Shown here: positions 61,325 to 64,000 of the stretch, in pieces
Numbering within the stretch: the first letter of the stretch is position 1
How the letters are laid out: the number at the start of each line of letters is the position of its first letter
Assembly: GCF_034274695.1 (NCBI RefSeq)
Contig: NZ_CP128362.1
Location: forward strand, 7,380,501 to 7,444,500
DNA length: 64,000 bases
Reading direction: 5' to 3'
Origin: Chitinophaga sp. LS1
Lineage (GTDB): Bacteria > Bacteroidota > Bacteroidia > Chitinophagales > Chitinophagaceae
Program-made: the position numbers and the translations under genes
Notes under the pieces: generated by a model
Told to the model about the DNA's origin: nothing
The model's input: the letters and a program-made list of their open reading frames with translations, nothing else
The model's database searches: none

Positions 61325-61735
61325 TTATTCAGGATGTGTGTTTTTTCTAAATAATAAAATACTGGTCACGATCATGTAAACGAATGTCAGACCGTGGATA
61401 AGCAGGTGTTGGATGTCTTTTGCACCATTGGTCATCAAGACAATACAAAAGTCATTAGCCGGTATGATGATGGCAGTTGTTAAAGCCAATGCAGCAGATC
61501 GGCGCATTTTCAGGAATAGAAATGGGAATAGCATTAGTCCGGAAAAGATGTCGCGTATGCCCTTTATTCTTCCGTATGGCAGGTCTTCAACACCCGATAT
61601 AGGAATTCCAAAACCATTGGCACCTACGGAAGGTGCTATTATAAATCTGCCGCCGATGAAGATGATTCCTGCTGCCAGTAAGAATGTCATCCAATAAGAT
61701 GCTGAATTAAATCCCCAGTTTTTGTTTGTTTTCAT
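61325..61735 (-). CDS. DUF4267 membrane protein
   Basis: 136 residues from the ATG at 61735 (MKTNKNWGFNSASYWMTFLL). Four predicted membrane segments: TFLLAAGIIFIGGRFIIAP, IFSGLMLFPFLFL, AALALTTAIIIPANDF and LIHGLTFVYMIVTSILLF. The pattern GANGFGIPI and YGRIKGIRDIFSGLML is that of the DUF4267 family (small inner-membrane proteins, role unknown). The Crp/Fnr gene at 61796-62365 lies on the same strand 60 bases upstream and is a likely regulator. Confidence 0.8.
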   Translation of the reverse strand: MKTNKNWGFNSASYWMTFLLAAGIIFIGGRFIIAPSVGANGFGIPISGVEDLPYGRIKGIRDIFSGLMLFPFLFLKMRRSAALALTTAIIIPANDFCIVLMTNGAKDIQHLLIHGLTFVYMIVTSILLFRKNTHPE

Positions 61736-61795
61736 TGTGTTATGAATTAATAACACAAAATTGAGGCATTAGCGGATCCTTTTCATGCACCTGGG

Positions 61796-62365
61796 TTAAT
61801 AAATAAGTCGCTTGCGGATCCGGCTTAAAGATTGGGGTTTGACACCTACATAAGAAGCGATATAATATTGGGGGATACGCTGCGCAATGTCAAAATAAGT
61901 CTGAACAAACTTTTGATAGCGTGCCTGGGGTTTATCGTTGTATAATGAGGATAATTGTGCTACCGCATTGATATAAACCTGTTCTATGGCTAAACGTCCG
62001 AACCTTTCACCCTGAGGAACCTGCTGATAGAACTTTTGCAGATCATCATAGCTGATCACCCAGGCGGTTGTTGTTTCTAAAGCCTGTATATTCGTAATTG
62101 CAGGTATTTTTGGTAAGAAGCTGGGATAGTCGCACACCCACTCCCCTTCTTTATTAAAATAGAAGGTTTGCTCTTCGCCGTTATTCCTCAGGTAATATCT
62201 TACTATTCCTTTTTCGATGAATACTACACGGCGGCAAATTTGGCCTTCCTGTAAGATATGCTCATCTTTATCTATCACTATTTTTTGAAATAGGCTATTG
62301 ATGATTTTTTCATCTGCGGGAGATAGTGGCACAATAGATTTGATATTTTCGATAAGCAGGTTCAT
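61796..62365 (-). CDS. Crp/Fnr-family transcriptional regulator
   Basis: 189 residues, full length for the Bacteroidota cyclic-nucleotide-domain regulators. Cyclic nucleotide-binding-like barrel: EHILQEGQICRRVVFIEKGI, RYYLRNNGEEQTFYFNKEGE; the DNA-binding end reads RYQKFVQTYFDIAQRIPQYYIASYVGVKPQSLSRIRKRL. The 12515-12796 remnant is the same family. It may control the DUF4267 gene that follows on the same strand. Confidence 0.9.
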   Translation of the reverse strand: MNLLIENIKSIVPLSPADEKIINSLFQKIVIDKDEHILQEGQICRRVVFIEKGIVRYYLRNNGEEQTFYFNKEGEWVCDYPSFLPKIPAITNIQALETTTAWVISYDDLQKFYQQVPQGERFGRLAIEQVYINAVAQLSSLYNDKPQARYQKFVQTYFDIAQRIPQYYIASYVGVKPQSLSRIRKRLIY

Positions 62366-62444
62366 CCGAATTATTTACGTGGTTATAAATTTACACATTT
62401 TTCCTGTAGGCGCTAATAGATAGAAAATTGTTAACTTCCCACTG

Positions 62445-62933
62445 ATGAACGAATCCGAAATATTAGTTGGTTTTCATTTCAGAAGGGCGCATTACGATAC
62501 TTACCTTCAGGCAAATGATATTCATTTATACACTTGCCCTGGGTGTGGGTTTCCTACGCGTACAGCGAGGGGTGAATTTGATATATGCAGCATCTGTAAT
62601 TGGGAAGATGATGGACAGGATGACCATGCGAAGAGTATTTTAGAAGGATTGCAAACTGAAGGGGTTTTCATTTCAGGGCCGAATGGCAATTTGTCTTTGA
62701 CGGCGAATAGGATTAATATTGGTCGTATGCTGGAAAGCAATATTGAACTGATTGATGGGGAGGTTGATTTCGATACGGCAAGGGTGTTGCGGACAATTGA
62801 ATTTTATGAGCGGCGCAGGCAGGATATAGAAGATAGAATGACGGGAGACGAACTACCGCAGGACCATATCTGGATAGAATGGAAAGAGGTAAGTAAAGAT
62901 CTGCTGGCGGCGCTGGTGGTGCCGAAGTTGTGA
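62445..62933 (+). CDS. CPCC-family cysteine-rich protein
   Basis: 162 residues. A zinc-ribbon-like pair C31-x-x-C34 (YTCPGCGFPT) and C48-x-x-C51 (ICSICNWEDD) leads to WEDDGQDD (53-60) and later SGPNGNLSLTANR, the CPCC-domain signature (here CPGC). The C-terminal half is helical and acidic. Family members occur in toxin-immunity and polymorphic-toxin neighbourhoods, but no partner toxin is seen here. Confidence 0.8.
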   Translation: MNESEILVGFHFRRAHYDTYLQANDIHLYTCPGCGFPTRTARGEFDICSICNWEDDGQDDHAKSILEGLQTEGVFISGPNGNLSLTANRINIGRMLESNIELIDGEVDFDTARVLRTIEFYERRRQDIEDRMTGDELPQDHIWIEWKEVSKDLLAALVVPKL

Positions 62934-63500
62934 TGGAGGTGTGGGGAGGCAACTTACCGAATTTTTTGATGAAATAACACAAGGCCCCCACATAACCTTA
63001 TTCTTACCAATACGGGAAAAGTGGCTCCCCCCTTCCATACCAAATAACACCGGGTATTATTATAAGCTAAAAAAGTACTACTATTAAATGTCATAATAAA
63101 TATTCACTACACCCCAAAATATATCCAGATAAAATCATAGTAGCTAAGGAGAAAGGTGGTTAAAACGCAAAAATGAAGTGGAATACCCATCTCGCATGCT
63201 GGCTAAAAAAGTATTTTTTTTAGATAAACAAGTATTATCATGAATTGATTAAGAAGTTATAGATTTGTTAACATAAATATTCCACTATATGAAACTAAAC
63301 TTTAAAATCACCCTATCACAACATTTTCCACAAAACATCAAAAAGAAAGCGAGTTAATCAAACTGGCATTTCATTATTACTACTAATTGACTGTATCACC
63401 AGATACAGCGATGGGGGCATTTTATCTGTCAGTCAAAAAAAGATTAGACACATTTTTCTACATCAAACATGTACACAATACATGTTAATATAATCAAACT
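62934..63500. other. Gene-free AT-rich leader before the second SusC gene
   Basis: 567 bases with no ORF that looks coding on either strand and no strong hairpin except weak AT palindromes (for example near 63475, ACATGT... ACATGT). It should contain the promoter of the receptor gene at 63501; an RBS-like AAACT precedes the ATG. Confidence 0.5.
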
Positions 63501-64000
63501 ATGCAAAAAGTCTTACTATTTGTAGTGTTGATTGCATTAATGATTTCAAATCCAGGCACTCTCCGGGCTCAAAACAATCCACGGGTCATTAAGGGGACTA
63601 TTTCAGACAATAAAGGATTAAAGTTGCCTGGAGCGACGATCGTTGTGAAAAACAACACCAAAATTTCCACGATGACTGACGGTAACGGTCAGTTCACCAT
63701 CTCTGTACCAGAGCAGGAAAAAACCTTGCTGGTTTCATTCATCGGAATGAAACCTCAGGAAATTAATATCGGTAACAAGACTACTCTGAATGTAGTATTG
63801 GAATACACCAGTACTACTCTGAGCGATGTCGTTGTGATCGGTTATGGTACACAGAAAAAATCTGATGTGAATGGTGCTATCAGCTCTATTAAAAGCGACC
63901 AGATCGCGAACATTCCACAGGTAAGTATGGACCAGATCTTACAAGGTAAAATTTCTGGTGTCACCATCACACAAAACAGTGGTGCTCCCGGAAGCGAAAC
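63501..64000 (+). CDS. SusC/RagA-family TonB-dependent receptor, N-terminal part (runs off the window)
   Basis: ATG at 63501 with an open frame to the window end (166 codons). Signal MQKVLLFVVLIALMISNPGT ending in RAQN, then the regulatory-like domain (VIKGTISDNKGLKLPGATIV; DGNGQFTISVPEQEKTLLVS; FIGMKPQEINIG) and the TonB-box/plug start (LSDVVVIGYGTQKKSDVNGA; VSMDQILQGKISGVTITQNS). A second, unrelated SusC than the one at 22942; its SusD partner would lie beyond the window. Confidence 0.92.
   Translation, partial: MQKVLLFVVLIALMISNPGTLRAQNNPRVIKGTISDNKGLKLPGATIVVKNNTKISTMTDGNGQFTISVPEQEKTLLVSFIGMKPQEINIGNKTTLNVVLEYTSTTLSDVVVIGYGTQKKSDVNGAISSIKSDQIANIPQVSMDQILQGKISGVTITQNSGAPGSE

Noticed and set aside
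62445-62933. Toxin-immunity pair around the CPCC protein
   Set aside because: No Rhs, polymorphic toxin or secretion-tagged toxin gene adjoins it.
62934-63500. tRNA or riboswitch in the gene-free leader
   Set aside because: No cloverleaf or recognisable aptamer consensus; sequence is AT-rich and unstructured.

Overview
The window comes from a Bacteroidota genome, most likely a Chitinophagaceae member close to Chitinophaga. Evidence: SusC/SusD outer-membrane pairs, type IX secretion sorting domains of both kinds (type A and CHU_C type B), a PorP/SprF protein beside a PorE-like OmpA protein, many lipoproteins with a Cys lipobox, weak AT-rich ribosome binding sites, and moderate GC content. All assignments are from reading the sequence; no database search was run.

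Layout. 1-244: tail of an AraC regulator. 410-3018: three tandem phage-tail-collar (MdpB-like) genes followed without a gap by a formyltransferase. 3031-8002: a lasso-peptide gene cluster. Two small precursor genes that I found by reading the minus strand (3031-3159 and 3218-3343) follow an asparagine-synthetase-like cyclase, a B2 protease and an HPr-kinase-like protein on the minus strand; a PqqD-like recognition protein (B1) and a nucleotidyltransferase diverge on the plus strand. Both precursors predict a Gly1-to-Asp8 ring. 8096-19792: a mixed block of stand-alone regulators and redox enzymes (four AraC/HxlR/Crp-type regulators or remnants, three SDRs, a FAD monooxygenase, an amidohydrolase, SRPBCC and Atu4866 proteins, a cytidine-deaminase-fold protein), with several decaying genes: a Crp remnant, a frameshifted AraC remnant, and an extradiol dioxygenase broken by one TGA. 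19812-21856: small hypothetical genes, a possible MITE-like palindrome and a probable pseudogene.

21900-41121: a polysaccharide utilisation locus aimed at fucosylated glycan. An AraC regulator diverges from SusC, SusD, two surface-glycan lipoproteins (DUF4959/DUF5000-like and DUF4998-like), a GH95 alpha-L-fucosidase, an L-fuconate dehydratase, a sodium:solute symporter, an SDR, a clan GH-D glycosidase and a YtcJ-like amidohydrolase. The logic is capture (SusCD), release of fucose (GH95), uptake (SSS) and oxidative breakdown (SDR, FucD). Three of its intergenic gaps are filled by tandem repeats (71 bp x3, about 67 bp x7, 95 bp x2) whose units carry a copy or a look-alike of the RBS and start of the next gene.

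41299-44220: a 2OG-Fe(II) oxygenase, a FimB/Mfa2-like lipoprotein and a GOB-like (B3-Q) metallo-beta-lactamase, separated by three related intergenic terminator elements. 44516-61173: a cell-surface and type IX secretion block: a 3254-residue adhesin with 28 copies of a 72-residue repeat and a type A tail, a Calx-beta/DUF11 adhesin with a type B tail, a PorP/SprF protein and a PorE-like protein. 61325-64000: DUF4267 protein, a Crp/Fnr regulator, a CPCC protein, a long gene-free leader, and the start of a second SusC-like receptor that runs off the window.
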